Of a stretch of 64,000 nucleotides of DNA, positions 8,937-16,916 are shown piece by piece (position 1 is the stretch's first letter; every line of letters starts with the position of its first letter). A program made the translations under genes and the position numbers. The notes below the pieces were generated by a model. It saw only the letters and a list, made by a program, of their open reading frames with translations. It was not told the origin of the DNA and ran no database searches. Source of the DNA: Burkholderiales bacterium (GTDB lineage Bacteria; Pseudomonadota; Gammaproteobacteria; Burkholderiales; WYBJ01); the NCBI GenBank assembly GCA_020848435.1, contig JADLAC010000078.1:62001-126000 (forward strand). The letters are read 5' to 3'.

Positions 8937-10093
8937 GACAGGCTACTCGCCGTGCGCGCGCTCTGCTCGGGATCGAAACCCGCGGGCACCGCGATATCCG
9001 CCGGGGCGGCCGGCGCGCGTCCGCCGTGGCTCGCATGGCGGCGCAGCTGGAACACCCACGCGAGCACCTCGGCCACCGCGGCGTAAAGCGCGGCGGGCAC
9101 TTCGTCGCCCACCTGCGCGTGGCGATACAGCGCACGGGCAAGCGGCGGGGCCTCGAGCACCGGCACACCGTTTTCGGCGGCCAGCGCGCGAATGCGTGCG
9201 GCGAGCAGGTGCATCCCCTTCGCCACCACCCGCGGTGCGCGCATCTTCGCGTCGTCGTAGCGCAACGCGACGGCGTAGCGCGTCGGGTTGACGACCACGA
9301 CATCGGCCTGCGGCACGGCCGCCATCATGCGCTTGCGCGCCATCTCGCGTTGCTGGCTGCGGATCGCGGCCTTGATCTGCGGGTCGCCCTCCTGCTCCTT
9401 CGCTTCCCGGCGCAGGTCTTCCTTGCTCATCTTGAGCTTGGAGCGGTAATGCCAGATCTGGAAGGGCACGTCGATCGCGGCGATCACGGCGAGCGAGCCG
9501 ACCACGGCCAGAAAGCACAGCCCCAGAATGCGGCTGCCGTGCGCGATCGCCGCGCTCAGGGGCTCGCTCGCCAATCCCATCGTGCGCTCGGTATAGGCAA
9601 GGCTCGCCCAGGCCGCCACGCCGATGATCAGCACGACCTTGCCGATCGCCTTGCCCAGCTCCGCGAGCCCCGACCAGGAGAAGATGTTGGCCAAGCCGCG
9701 CAGCGGATTCAGGCGCGAAAAATCCGGCGCCAGCGCCTTGGCCGAAACCAGCCAACCGGACAGCAGCAGGGGCGCGATGAGCGCGACGGCGAATAGCAGC
9801 GCCAGCAGCGGCGCGATCGCGACCGAGGCGTGCACGGCGAGCGCCTCGAAGCGCGCGAGCATCGCCGCGGGGTCGGCGGCGAGCGCCGGGGAGAAGCTCA
9901 AGGCCGAGCGCAACAGGCCGGCAAACGCGTTGCGCAGTCCTTCCGCGGACAGCCATACGCCGATTGCCGCGGCGCTCAACAGCGCGAAAGTATTGAGCTC
10001 GCGAGAGCGCGCGACCTGGCCTTCCTCGCGCGCCTGCTCCAGGCGCCGCTGTGAAGGGGCTTCCGTGCGTTCCAGATCCGCTGCCTCGGCCAT
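8933..10093 (-). CDS. flhB: Flagellar export switch protein FlhB, with NPTR instead of NPTH
   Basis: Export-gate subunit that switches substrate class after hook completion. Starts MAEAADLERTEAPSQRRLEQ, typical for FlhB; this ATG (10091-10093) has GGAG upstream and is preferred over an in-frame TTG four codons earlier. Four membrane helices precede the cytoplasmic domain. The self-cleavage motif, NPTH in almost all FlhB/SctU proteins, reads N269-P270-T271-R272 here (codon CGC at 9278-9280); cleavage between N and P depends on this loop, and the His helps. The neighbours are intact flagellar genes, so it is probably functional but may cleave slowly. Confidence 0.94.
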   Translation of the reverse strand: MAEAADLERTEAPSQRRLEQAREEGQVARSRELNTFALLSAAAIGVWLSAEGLRNAFAGLLRSALSFSPALAADPAAMLARFEALAVHASVAIAPLLALLFAVALIAPLLLSGWLVSAKALAPDFSRLNPLRGLANIFSWSGLAELGKAIGKVVLIIGVAAWASLAYTERTMGLASEPLSAAIAHGSRILGLCFLAVVGSLAVIAAIDVPFQIWHYRSKLKMSKEDLRREAKEQEGDPQIKAAIRSQQREMARKRMMAAVPQADVVVVNPTRYAVALRYDDAKMRAPRVVAKGMHLLAARIRALAAENGVPVLEAPPLARALYRHAQVGDEVPAALYAAVAEVLAWVFQLRRHASHGGRAPAAPADIAVPAGFDPEQSARTASSLS

Positions 10094-10196
10094 ACCCGGC
10101 TCCAAACTCGAAGCCGATTATGGCGGCGGGGCGCAGGCCCCAAAGAGGCGAGAAGGCGGGTGTTAGGCAGGCATATTTTGTGGCGGCGCGGACGAC

Positions 10197-11117
10197 TCAG
10201 AGCGCATCGTCCAGCGGCGCGCTCGGCGCGGCGTCGGGCGAGGCGCCGACCGTGGGCGAGGCGTCGACCGTGGGCGGCGCATCGACCATGAGCGGCAAAT
10301 ACGCCGCCGCTGGGCGCACGCCGTAGTAGCGCCACTCGCGCGCCGCGGCGAGCGCGGTGCGGCGCACTCTCGCCCACACTTCGGCGGCCGAGATATGGAG
10401 CAGGCGCTGCACCCGCGCCAGGTCATCGGCCAGCGCAACGTCCTGCCAGCCGTGCGCGCAATGGCGCGCCAGGTCGCACGCGAGCTGCACGTTGAGCCGG
10501 CGCGGCGACGCGATGTCGCTGTCCTCGGCCAGCTCGGCGACCAGATTCGGCAAGCCGAGCCGCGCATGCAAGCCGGCGCGAGACCCGAGCGCACCGGGGC
10601 CCGGATAGCCGGCGCGGCCTCGCGGCCAGCGCAGCAGCGCCAGCAGCTCGGCGAGATCGTGCAGCAACGCCGCCACCATGATCTGCTCCGGATCCAGGTC
10701 GTGGCGCTGTAGTGCCCAGTCGCGCGCGTACAGCGCGGCGAGCCGGGCGCGGCTCATGAGCGCGTGCGCGACCTCGGCCGCCTGCGGCGCCGTCGCGAGC
10801 GGCGCCTCCAGGGCGGGGAGCGCGGCGAACTCGCGGAAGAAGCGCGCCAAGCCCAGCATCATGATGGCATGGGCGATGGTCGTGATATCCGCGGTCTGGC
10901 TGCGGGTGCGATGGCTTTGCAGGTAGCGCAGCACGCGCAAGGTCATGAGCGGATCGCGCAGAATGGCCGCCGACAGCGTGCCGCTCGAGACCCGCTCCTG
11001 ATCGCGCTCCAGGCGTGCCAGCTCGTCCACCGTGGCCTGCATGACCGGTACGCCGTCTTCGACCGAGCGCACTAGCTCGGCAGCCGCGCATGCGCACCAG
11101 ACGCCCGGCGCTTCCAT
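10197..11117 (-). CDS. HDOD-domain protein inside the flagellar cluster
   Basis: HDOD domain protein of 306 residues. Segments VMQATVDELARLERDQERVS, ILRDPLMTLRVLRYLQS, HAIMMLGLARFFREF and MVAALLHDLAELLALL follow the helical HDOD fold; the domain is a signalling module related to HD phosphohydrolases but generally lacks their metal site. The last 30 or so residues are a low-complexity tail (PTVDASPTVGASP) encoded by three 18-bp tandem units. It lies between the methyltransferase gene and flhB on the same strand, a place where beta-proteobacterial chemotaxis genes often sit, so a role in motility control is inferred. Confidence 0.75.
   Translation of the reverse strand: MEAPGVWCACAAAELVRSVEDGVPVMQATVDELARLERDQERVSSGTLSAAILRDPLMTLRVLRYLQSHRTRSQTADITTIAHAIMMLGLARFFREFAALPALEAPLATAPQAAEVAHALMSRARLAALYARDWALQRHDLDPEQIMVAALLHDLAELLALLRWPRGRAGYPGPGALGSRAGLHARLGLPNLVAELAEDSDIASPRRLNVQLACDLARHCAHGWQDVALADDLARVQRLLHISAAEVWARVRRTALAAAREWRYYGVRPAAAYLPLMVDAPPTVDASPTVGASPDAAPSAPLDDAL
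10237..10290. repeat. Three 18-bp tandem repeats in the HDOD gene
   Basis: Units at 10237-10254, 10255-10272 and 10273-10290, first unit GGCGAGGCGCCGACCGTG, later units differing at a few bases. They encode a Pro/Thr/Val/Ala/Ser tail in the HDOD protein and could change copy number by slippage without a frameshift. Confidence 0.8.
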
Positions 11118-11123
11118 GGCCGG

Positions 11124-11885
11124 CTACATCCGCCAGAGATAGAGCGTGTGGCGCTCGCCCGGCGCGACCCGGATGGTCTCGTGCGGCTCGACGCCGGGGA
11201 CCGCGAAGGCGAGGCTCACGAACAGGCTGCCGCGGCGCATCTCGCGCCGCGCCTTGGCCCACAGCGCCGGCATGGGCGCGGGTGACAGGAACGCGTACAC
11301 CACGTCGTATTGCCCCAGGTCGATCGACATGAGGTCGCGGCGCTGGATGCGGCAGCCGGCCCGCGCCCCGCGCCAGCGGCTGACGAGAAACGGCAGCGGC
11401 GCGAGCTCCACGCCGTGGAACTCGCAATCCGGCCGCGCCCGCTTGAGCGCCGCGATCACCGTTCCCAGGCCGCAACCCAGGTCGATGAAGCGCACGCCGC
11501 GCTCGGGCGCGAGCAGCACGCCCAAGGCCTCGCGCACCGCTCGGGCGGTGAGGAATAGCGGCACCTGCGTGCGCAAGGTCGACCCGTACACCGCGACCAG
11601 GGCGAGGAAGGCCGCGCCCCAGGCAAGCGGCGCGACGGCGAGTCCTTGTGCCCATACCAGCGCCGGTGTGAAGCCCAGGTGCAGCGGCGGCCACCACGCG
11701 GGCGCGCCGCACAGCGTCGCGATGCGCATGGCGATCGCGCCTTGCACCAGCGCCCACTGTGCCAAGCTCACGTCCAGGCCGGCGAGCACCGGCACGAGCG
11801 CGATCACGCTCGCGCCGGCCTGGACCATGCCGGCCTGCAAGCCGGGGCTCAGCGGGTCACGGGCGAGCGTCCTTGTCCTTGACAT
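11124..11885 (-). CDS. Membrane-associated class I SAM-dependent methyltransferase
   Basis: 253 residues. The first 100 or so hold two or three hydrophobic segments (ASVIALVPVLAGLDVSLAQW and LAVAPLAWGAAFLALVAVYG), followed by a Rossmann-type methyltransferase domain with SAM motif I VRFIDLGCGLGTVIAAL and the acidic loop HGVELAP. After the catalytic region comes YDVVYAFLSPAPM. The start ATG lies within the last codons of motB (29-base overlap), so it is likely co-transcribed with motAB. The substrate is unknown; the anchor suggests a membrane lipid, quinone or protein target. Confidence 0.7.
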   Translation of the reverse strand: MSRTRTLARDPLSPGLQAGMVQAGASVIALVPVLAGLDVSLAQWALVQGAIAMRIATLCGAPAWWPPLHLGFTPALVWAQGLAVAPLAWGAAFLALVAVYGSTLRTQVPLFLTARAVREALGVLLAPERGVRFIDLGCGLGTVIAALKRARPDCEFHGVELAPLPFLVSRWRGARAGCRIQRRDLMSIDLGQYDVVYAFLSPAPMPALWAKARREMRRGSLFVSLAFAVPGVEPHETIRVAPGERHTLYLWRM

Positions 11886-12801
11886 CGCTTGCCTCCGCGC
11901 TCAGGTCCCCGGCCTTTTCGATGTTCACGCTGGTCGCGCCGCGGCTCGCCGCCGCCTCGGCCTGCTTGTTCATGACGATGATGCTGATGCGCCGGTTGCT
12001 CGGATTGTGCGGATTGTCGGGGTCGAACAACACCGATGAAGCGAGCCCCACCACGCGCGCGATCTTGGTCTCGTCCATCCCGCCCGCCATCAGCTCGCGG
12101 CGCGAGGCGTTGGCGCGATCGGCCGACAGCTCCCAGTTCGAATAGCCGCGCTCGCCGCCCGAATACGGATGCGCGTCGGTGTGACCCGAGATCGCGATGC
12201 GGTTCGGGACGTCGTTCAGCACCTTGGCGATTTCGCGCAGGATGTCGCGGGTATAGGACTGCAGCGTCGCGCTGCCGATCGCGAACATCGGCCGGTTCTG
12301 CTCGTCGACGATCTGGATGCGCAAGCCGTCGGCCGTGATGTCGATCAGGAGCTGGCTCTTGAACTGTTGCAGCGCGGGGATGGTTTCGATGACCGACTCG
12401 AGGCGGCCCTTGAGCTCGCTCAGCTTCTGCTTCTCGATGCGCGCGAGCTCCTGCTGGGCGGCTTTCAGATTAACGGTACGCTTGGGCGCCTCGATTTCGC
12501 CTTGCTTCACCTGGCCCTCGAGACGGGTTAGATCCTTGCCGCCCGCCTTGAGCACGTGCGAAGAGTCGCCGCTGCCTACGCCGCCGCCCATCGCCACGTG
12601 CAGCGGCGTCTGGAAGTACTCGGCGATGCCCTGCAAGTCGCCCCTGGCGGTGGAGCCGAGCAGCCACATGAGCAGGAAGAACGCCATCATGGCGGTCACG
12701 AAATCGGCATAGGCGATCTTCCACGCGCCGCCGTGATGGCCGCCGCCGCCTTTCTTCACGCGGCGGATGATGATGGGGCGTTGCGAGTCGTCGGAGGCCA
12801 T
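11857..12801 (-). CDS. motB: Flagellar stator protein MotB
   Basis: Stator subunit that anchors the motor to peptidoglycan. The 314 residues begin with a basic tail, then one membrane helix with the proton-carrying D33 (AYADFVTAMMAFF), a periplasmic linker, and a C-terminal OmpA-like domain (GHTDAHPYSG, then NWELSADRANASRREL and NRRISIIV) that binds peptidoglycan. It lies 15 bases downstream of motA on the same strand. The Asp rather than a sodium-type signature points to a proton-driven stator, though ion choice cannot be proved from sequence. Confidence 0.96.
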   Translation of the reverse strand: MASDDSQRPIIIRRVKKGGGGHHGGAWKIAYADFVTAMMAFFLLMWLLGSTARGDLQGIAEYFQTPLHVAMGGGVGSGDSSHVLKAGGKDLTRLEGQVKQGEIEAPKRTVNLKAAQQELARIEKQKLSELKGRLESVIETIPALQQFKSQLLIDITADGLRIQIVDEQNRPMFAIGSATLQSYTRDILREIAKVLNDVPNRIAISGHTDAHPYSGGERGYSNWELSADRANASRRELMAGGMDETKIARVVGLASSVLFDPDNPHNPSNRRISIIVMNKQAEAAASRGATSVNIEKAGDLSAEASDVKDKDARP

Positions 12802-12816
12802 GGCGTGCGCGTCAGC

Positions 12817-13677
12817 TCATTTCGCTTTTGATTGCTTCACGTGGGCTTCCAGTTCGGTGAAGCTCGGCCGCTCGGTGGAGTACAGCACCTTGCGGCCGAA
12901 TTCCACCGCCAGCGCGGGGGCGTAGCCGTTCAGGCTCGCGAGCAGCGTGACCTTGATGGTCTGCAACATCTTGGTCGCCTCGTTGAGCTTTTGCTCGAGC
13001 ACGCTCGCGAGCGGGCCGATGAAGCCATAGGCGAGCAGGATGCCGAGGAAGGTGCCGACCAGGGCGGCGGCGATCAGGCGGCCGAGCTCCGCGGGCGGAA
13101 TGCCGACCGACTCCATGGTGTGCACCACGCCCATCACCGCGGCGACGATACCGAAGGCGGGCAAGCCGTCGCCCAGCTTCTGCACGCAGTGCACCGGCAC
13201 TTCGCCCTCGTGGTGATGGGTTTCGATTTCGTTGTCCATCAGGTTTTCGATCTCGAAGGCATTCAAGTTGCCCGCCACCATGAGGCGCAAGTAATCGGTC
13301 AGGAATTCGGTGATGTGATGATCGGCGCTGACCTTCGGGTACTTGCTGAACAGCGGGCTCTCCTGCGGCTTCTCGATGTCGCCTTCGATCGCCATCAGGC
13401 CTTCCTTGCGCACCTTGGCGAGGATGTCGTAGAGCAGCGCCATCAGCTCCATGTACACATCCTTGGTGTAGCTCGAGCCCTTGAATACCGAGGGCATGGC
13501 CTTCAGCGTCGCCTTGACCGCCTTGCCGGTATTGCCGACGAAAAAAGCGCCGAGCGCGGCGCCCCCGATCATGACCAGCTCGACCGGCTGGAACAGCGAG
13601 GCGATGTGCCCGCCGGCCATGGCGAAGCCGCCGAACACCGAGGCGATGACGATCAAATAGCCGATGATTACCAGCAT
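12817..13677 (-). CDS. motA: Flagellar stator protein MotA
   Basis: Stator ion-channel subunit, 286 residues. Opens MLVIIGYLIVIASVFGGFAM with the first membrane helix, a second at about 33-50 (VMIGGAALGAFFVGN), a large cytoplasmic loop that contacts FliG, and the C-terminal helix pair (DGLPAFGIVAAVMGVVHTME and LIAAALVGTFLGILLAYGF). Pro residues typical of the family are present. It is the first gene of the motA-motB-methyltransferase-HDOD unit and lies about 330 bases after flhC. No strong ribosome-binding site is visible before the ATG. Confidence 0.96.
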   Translation of the reverse strand: MLVIIGYLIVIASVFGGFAMAGGHIASLFQPVELVMIGGAALGAFFVGNTGKAVKATLKAMPSVFKGSSYTKDVYMELMALLYDILAKVRKEGLMAIEGDIEKPQESPLFSKYPKVSADHHITEFLTDYLRLMVAGNLNAFEIENLMDNEIETHHHEGEVPVHCVQKLGDGLPAFGIVAAVMGVVHTMESVGIPPAELGRLIAAALVGTFLGILLAYGFIGPLASVLEQKLNEATKMLQTIKVTLLASLNGYAPALAVEFGRKVLYSTERPSFTELEAHVKQSKAK

Positions 13678-13789
13678 CCGGACATCCAGGGCGATGCGCG
13701 GTGCGCCCCCGCGCGGCGTTACGGCGCGGCTGCGGACACGCCGGGTCTATCCGGGGGAAATTACGACGGGAGCGGGGTGAAACTTAACG

Positions 13790-13821
13790 CGATGAGCCGG
13801 GGGTCACGATGAGCCGGGGGT
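13790..13821. repeat. 15-bp direct repeat upstream of motA
   Basis: CGATGAGCCGGGGGT occurs at 13790-13804 and again at 13807-13821, period 17. It lies 110-145 bases before the motA start and could be a protein-binding site; no known regulator motif is recognised. Confidence 0.6.
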
Positions 13822-13873
13822 TTGGCGCATCGACCGCGAATCCTGCCATTCATGCTCAAAGGTAAGATACAAG

Positions 13874-13995
13874 GTCTTCCACGTTTCAGAAGACCGTGCA
13901 TCATCCATCCCTGCAACGTGGACGACCTGACCGCGGCCTATGTGCTGACCCCCGCCGCGGAAGACTGACCCCCGCCGTGCTGAAACGTGGAAGAC
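13874..13995. repeat. REP-like intergenic element with perfect 16-bp inverted repeat
   Basis: GTCTTCCACGTTTCAG at 13874-13889 is exactly mirrored by CTGAAACGTGGAAGAC at 13980-13995. Inside, at 13913-13932, GCAACGTGGACGACCTGACC differs by two bases from the repeat at 41616-41635. The right arm also resembles the core at 58365-58380. The build resembles REP elements mobilised by RAYT (IS200-like) transposases, though no such transposase gene is in the window. Confidence 0.55.
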
Positions 13996-14007
13996 GTGAC
14001 CCGCGCC

Positions 14008-14565
14008 TCAGGCGGCCTTTTGCAGCGCCAGGGCACGGGCCTGCTCGGCGGCCTTCTTGGTCTTGCCGGCGCGCGAGGGCACGCGGCAAAGCCCGCAGAC
14101 GAAGTTGTTGTACAGCTCGAGCGCGTGCACCACGAAATGCCCGCCGCAGCGGGTGCACGGCGCGGTTTGCAGCAGCTTCGCATCGAAGAAGCGCACCAGG
14201 CTCCAGGCGCGGGTGAGCGAGAGCACCGGCTCGGCCTGGTTCGCCTGGCAATGCTCGAGGTAGAGCTTGAAGGCTTTCAGTGTCGCCTCCACCCCCCGCA
14301 CCTCGGCATGGCTGCAGAGGTAGCGGTGAATGTCGATGAACAGCGATGCGTGGATGTTCGGTTGCCAGCTGATGAACCAATCGGTCGAGAACGGCAACAT
14401 GCCCTTCGGCGGCGAGACGCCCCGCACTTCCTTGTACAGCTTGAGCAGGCGCTCGCGCGACAGCGTGGTTTCCGCCTCCAGCAACTGCAAGCGCGCCCCG
14501 TGCTGGATGAGATCGATCGCGAGCTGCGTTTGGCGCGCCTCGGCGACTAGACTCTTGCCGGCCAT
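14008..14565 (-). CDS. flhC: Flagellar master regulator subunit FlhC
   Basis: DNA-binding half of the FlhD4C2 activator of early flagellar operons. From the ATG at 14563-14565 (GAGGAG nine bases upstream) the protein has 185 residues, normal for FlhC. It has the helical N-terminus (RQTQLAIDLIQHGARLQLLE), the WFISWQPNIHASLF segment and a four-Cys zinc site (CTRCGGHF and CGLC). The tail is Lys/Ala-rich. The open frame runs further upstream through flhD but only the internal start has a ribosome-binding site. flhD lies 17 bases upstream. Confidence 0.95.
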   Translation of the reverse strand: MAGKSLVAEARQTQLAIDLIQHGARLQLLEAETTLSRERLLKLYKEVRGVSPPKGMLPFSTDWFISWQPNIHASLFIDIHRYLCSHAEVRGVEATLKAFKLYLEHCQANQAEPVLSLTRAWSLVRFFDAKLLQTAPCTRCGGHFVVHALELYNNFVCGLCRVPSRAGKTKKAAEQARALALQKAA

Positions 14566-14582
14566 GATTTCGCGCTCCTCGC

Positions 14583-14903
14583 TCAGGCCGCGATCGGCTC
14601 GGCGCTCTGGCCGGCCATGAGGACCGCGGCATGCGAGGACGCCATGATCTTGTCCTTGACGTAGCCGCTGAGCATGTCGCCCAGCGCCCGGTTGTCGAAG
14701 CGGAAGCGGCACAGCAGCATGTTGCCCGCGGCGATCTTCAGCAACTGGGCGGGGGTGAGGCATTCGATCAGCTCGGCCGCATCCTTGGTGATGCCGAGCC
14801 GAAACAACGCCGCCGCCTTGTCGTCCTTGATCATGCGCTGGGCGAGAAGAAGATAGGTAAGGTTGGTTTCGCGGATGTCGTTCAGAAGCTGCGCATTGTC
14901 CAT
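14583..14903 (-). CDS. flhD: Flagellar master regulator subunit FlhD
   Basis: Partner of FlhC that stabilises DNA binding of the complex. 106 residues from MDNAQLLNDIRETNLTYLLL, with the family segments QRMIKDDKAAALFRLGI and PAQLLKIA. The ATG at 14901-14903 has GGAG upstream; an upstream Met (14927) would add eight unlike residues. It heads the flhDC unit. The 243-base region before it contains repeats and a hairpin that are good candidates for its control. Confidence 0.94.
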   Translation of the reverse strand: MDNAQLLNDIRETNLTYLLLAQRMIKDDKAAALFRLGITKDAAELIECLTPAQLLKIAAGNMLLCRFRFDNRALGDMLSGYVKDKIMASSHAAVLMAGQSAEPIAA

Positions 14904-14978
14904 GGCGATTCTCCGTTCCCTGAGCATTTCGTCGAGGCGTCTTGAAACACTACGGATGGCAGTGTGCCCGCGCCGTAA

Positions 14979-15001
14979 GGCGAACTTAATCGGCGAAGTT
15001 C
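14979..15001 (-). promoter_or_regulatory. Candidate operator upstream of flhD
   Basis: Two GGCGAA units 13 bases apart (14979 and 14992) overlap an inverted repeat GAACTT/AAGTTC (14982-14987 and 14996-15001). It is placed about 80-100 bases before the flhD start, fitting an operator for the master operon. Binding protein unknown; inferred from pattern and place only. Confidence 0.35.
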
Positions 15002-15022
15002 TGAAAATGCGCCGGGTGGCCG

Positions 15023-15049
15023 GCCGACGCGCTTGTCGGCATTTTTCTT
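15023..15049 (+). terminator. Hairpin with T-tract between flhD and the EAL gene
   Basis: GCCGAC (15023-15028), a six-base loop, GTCGGC (15035-15040), then ATTTTTCTT on the plus strand. It has the form of an intrinsic terminator for plus-strand transcription although no plus-strand gene precedes it. On the minus strand it would form a hairpin in the flhD leader. Either stops antisense transcription or helps control flhD. Confidence 0.4.
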
Positions 15050-15146
15050 ACACGCCGTCAGGCGCAGGCGCGCGCCCGAGCGGCTCGTTGAGGCTCGCAA
15101 GCGCGACCCGGCAGCCGCTGTCTTTGACGCTAGGGTCTTGCTTTGA

Positions 15147-16895
15147 CTACGGAATAGCGCCACCGGCGATGCTGCCGGCGGTCGCCATGAACTGCTGCAG
15201 CGCCGCTGCCGGGAGCGGCTTGCTGAAGTAGTAGCCTTGGAGGCGGTCGCAGCCCTCGGCGCGCAGGAAATCGATCTGCTCGCGCGTCTCGACGCCCTCG
15301 GCGATCGACTCCAGGCCGAGACTCTTGGCCAACGCGATCACGGTGCGCACGATCGCCGCGTTGTGGCTGTCGCGCGTGACATCGCGCACGAACGACTTGT
15401 CGATCTTGAGCGTGTCGATCGGGAAGCGCTTGAGGTAGGCGAGCGACGAGTAGCCGGTGCCGAAATCGTCGACCGAGACGCACACACCCATCGCCTTCAA
15501 CGCCGCCAGCGTCGCGATGGTCGCATCGGCCTCCTGCATGAGCACGGTCTCGGTGATCTCCAAGTCCAGGCACGAGGGCGGCAACCCCGTGCGGGCGAGG
15601 GCCGCAGCGACCACCGCGGTCAGATCGCCGGCGCGGAACTGCACCGCGGAGACGTTGACCGAAACCTTCAGCGGCGCAATGCCTGCGTCATGCCAGCGCC
15701 GCGTCTGCGCGCACGCTTCGAACAACACCCACTTGCCGATCTCGCTGATCAGACCCGTTTCATCGGCGAGCGGGATGAACTTGTCGGGAGGAATCATGCC
15801 GCGGGTGGGATGCGACCAGCGCACCAGCGCCTCGACCGCCGTGATGGCTCCGCTCGCCAGCTCGACGCTGGGCTGATAGTGCAGCGTGAGCTCGCCGCGG
15901 GACACGGCATGGCGCAATCCCGTCTCCATTTCCAGGCGCTCGCCCGAGGCCGAGTTCATGTCCCGGACGTAGACCTGGAAGTTGTTGCGGCCCGCGCGCT
16001 TCGCCAGGAACATCGCGTTCTCGGCGTTGACGAGCAGGCGCCCGACATCCTCACCGTCGCGCGGGAAGCAGCACACCCCGATCGAGAGCGTGAGAAAGAA
16101 CTCCTGGCCGTCGATCGTGAACGGCTGCGTGAACGCTTGCATCACCCGCTCGGCGAGCGCACGCGCTTGCTGCGGGGTCTTCGCGGCCGCGTCGAGCACG
16201 GCGAAGTCGTCGCGTCCCATGCGGGTCACGACGCCGCGCGCACCGACGGCGGTTTGCAGCCGCGCCCCCACTTGGCGCACCAGCAAGTCACCGACGGCAT
16301 AGCCGAAGGTGTTGTTGATGCGCATGAAGCGATCGACGTCGAGAAACAACAGCGTGGCCCCGGGCTCGGCGCCGCACTCTTCGAGCAGCAGGTTGGCCTG
16401 CTCGTAGAACAGGCGCCGATTGGGCAACCCGGTGAGCTGGTCATAATTCGACAGCCGGTGCAGGCGGTTCTCGGCGCGCTCGCGCGCGCGCGCCTGCGCG
16501 ACCGTCTTCAGCTCGCGCCGCACCACCGGCAGCAGGCGGCGCCAGTTGCCTTTCTCGACGAAGTCGTGCACGCCCTTCGCCATCGCCGTCAACGCAGCAT
16601 GCTCGTTGATGTGGCCCGAGTAGATGATGAAGGGGATGTCCTTGCCGCAGTCGCGCACCAGGTCGTACGCATCCTCGGAGCTGAAGCGCGGCATGGCGTG
16701 ATCGGAGATGACCAAGTCCCACTCGTTGTCGCGCAATGCCGCGCGCAGGGCCTCGGCCGAATCGACGCGTTTCCACGAGACGTCGTTCGCCGCGCGCCGC
16801 AATTCGTGCGTGAGCAGCAAGGCCTCGTCCTCCGAATCCTCGACGATCAACACGCGCATGCGCGCGATGCCGGCGTCAGTTGCCCTGGACTGCAT
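15147..16895 (-). CDS. REC-GGDEF-EAL protein, cyclase site degenerate, phosphodiesterase site intact
   Basis: Response-regulator type c-di-GMP protein of 582 residues. REC domain (about 12-125) with phospho-acceptor D65 in VISDHAMP; GGDEF-like domain (about 150-315) whose signature is GRDDF at 227-231, so cyclase activity is unlikely; EAL domain (about 320-575) with EALVRW at 355-360, ITETVLM and DDFGTGYSSL, consistent with an active phosphodiesterase. The degenerate GGDEF may bind GTP as a regulator. It follows the HDOD-REC-GGDEF gene by 21 bases and precedes flhDC, so lowering c-di-GMP to favour motility is a reasonable inference. Confidence 0.9.
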   Translation of the reverse strand: MQSRATDAGIARMRVLIVEDSEDEALLLTHELRRAANDVSWKRVDSAEALRAALRDNEWDLVISDHAMPRFSSEDAYDLVRDCGKDIPFIIYSGHINEHAALTAMAKGVHDFVEKGNWRRLLPVVRRELKTVAQARARERAENRLHRLSNYDQLTGLPNRRLFYEQANLLLEECGAEPGATLLFLDVDRFMRINNTFGYAVGDLLVRQVGARLQTAVGARGVVTRMGRDDFAVLDAAAKTPQQARALAERVMQAFTQPFTIDGQEFFLTLSIGVCCFPRDGEDVGRLLVNAENAMFLAKRAGRNNFQVYVRDMNSASGERLEMETGLRHAVSRGELTLHYQPSVELASGAITAVEALVRWSHPTRGMIPPDKFIPLADETGLISEIGKWVLFEACAQTRRWHDAGIAPLKVSVNVSAVQFRAGDLTAVVAAALARTGLPPSCLDLEITETVLMQEADATIATLAALKAMGVCVSVDDFGTGYSSLAYLKRFPIDTLKIDKSFVRDVTRDSHNAAIVRTVIALAKSLGLESIAEGVETREQIDFLRAEGCDRLQGYYFSKPLPAAALQQFMATAGSIAGGAIP

Positions 16896-16916
16896 GCCTG
16901 TCTCGACTGCCCGGTT

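Larger units (their letters stand above)
13678..14007. other. Gap between flhC and motA with nested repeats
   Basis: A 330-base stretch without a gene. It holds a 15-bp direct repeat (13790-13804 and 13807-13821), a perfect 16-bp inverted repeat (13874-13889 and 13980-13995) and between its arms a copy of the dispersed GACCTGACC-type repeat. I looked for a sigma-28 promoter (TAAA and GCCGATAA) before motA and saw none that fits. Confidence 0.6.

Noticed and set aside
6912..9086. Very long plus-strand open frame (about 724 codons) opposite flhA
   Set aside because: Antisense shadow in GC-rich DNA; composition is Arg/Ala/Gly/His-rich with no domain, and flhA on the other strand is unmistakable.
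13678..13870. Sigma-28 promoter in front of motA
   Set aside because: No TAAA and GCCGATAA pair with about 15-base spacing was found on the minus strand.
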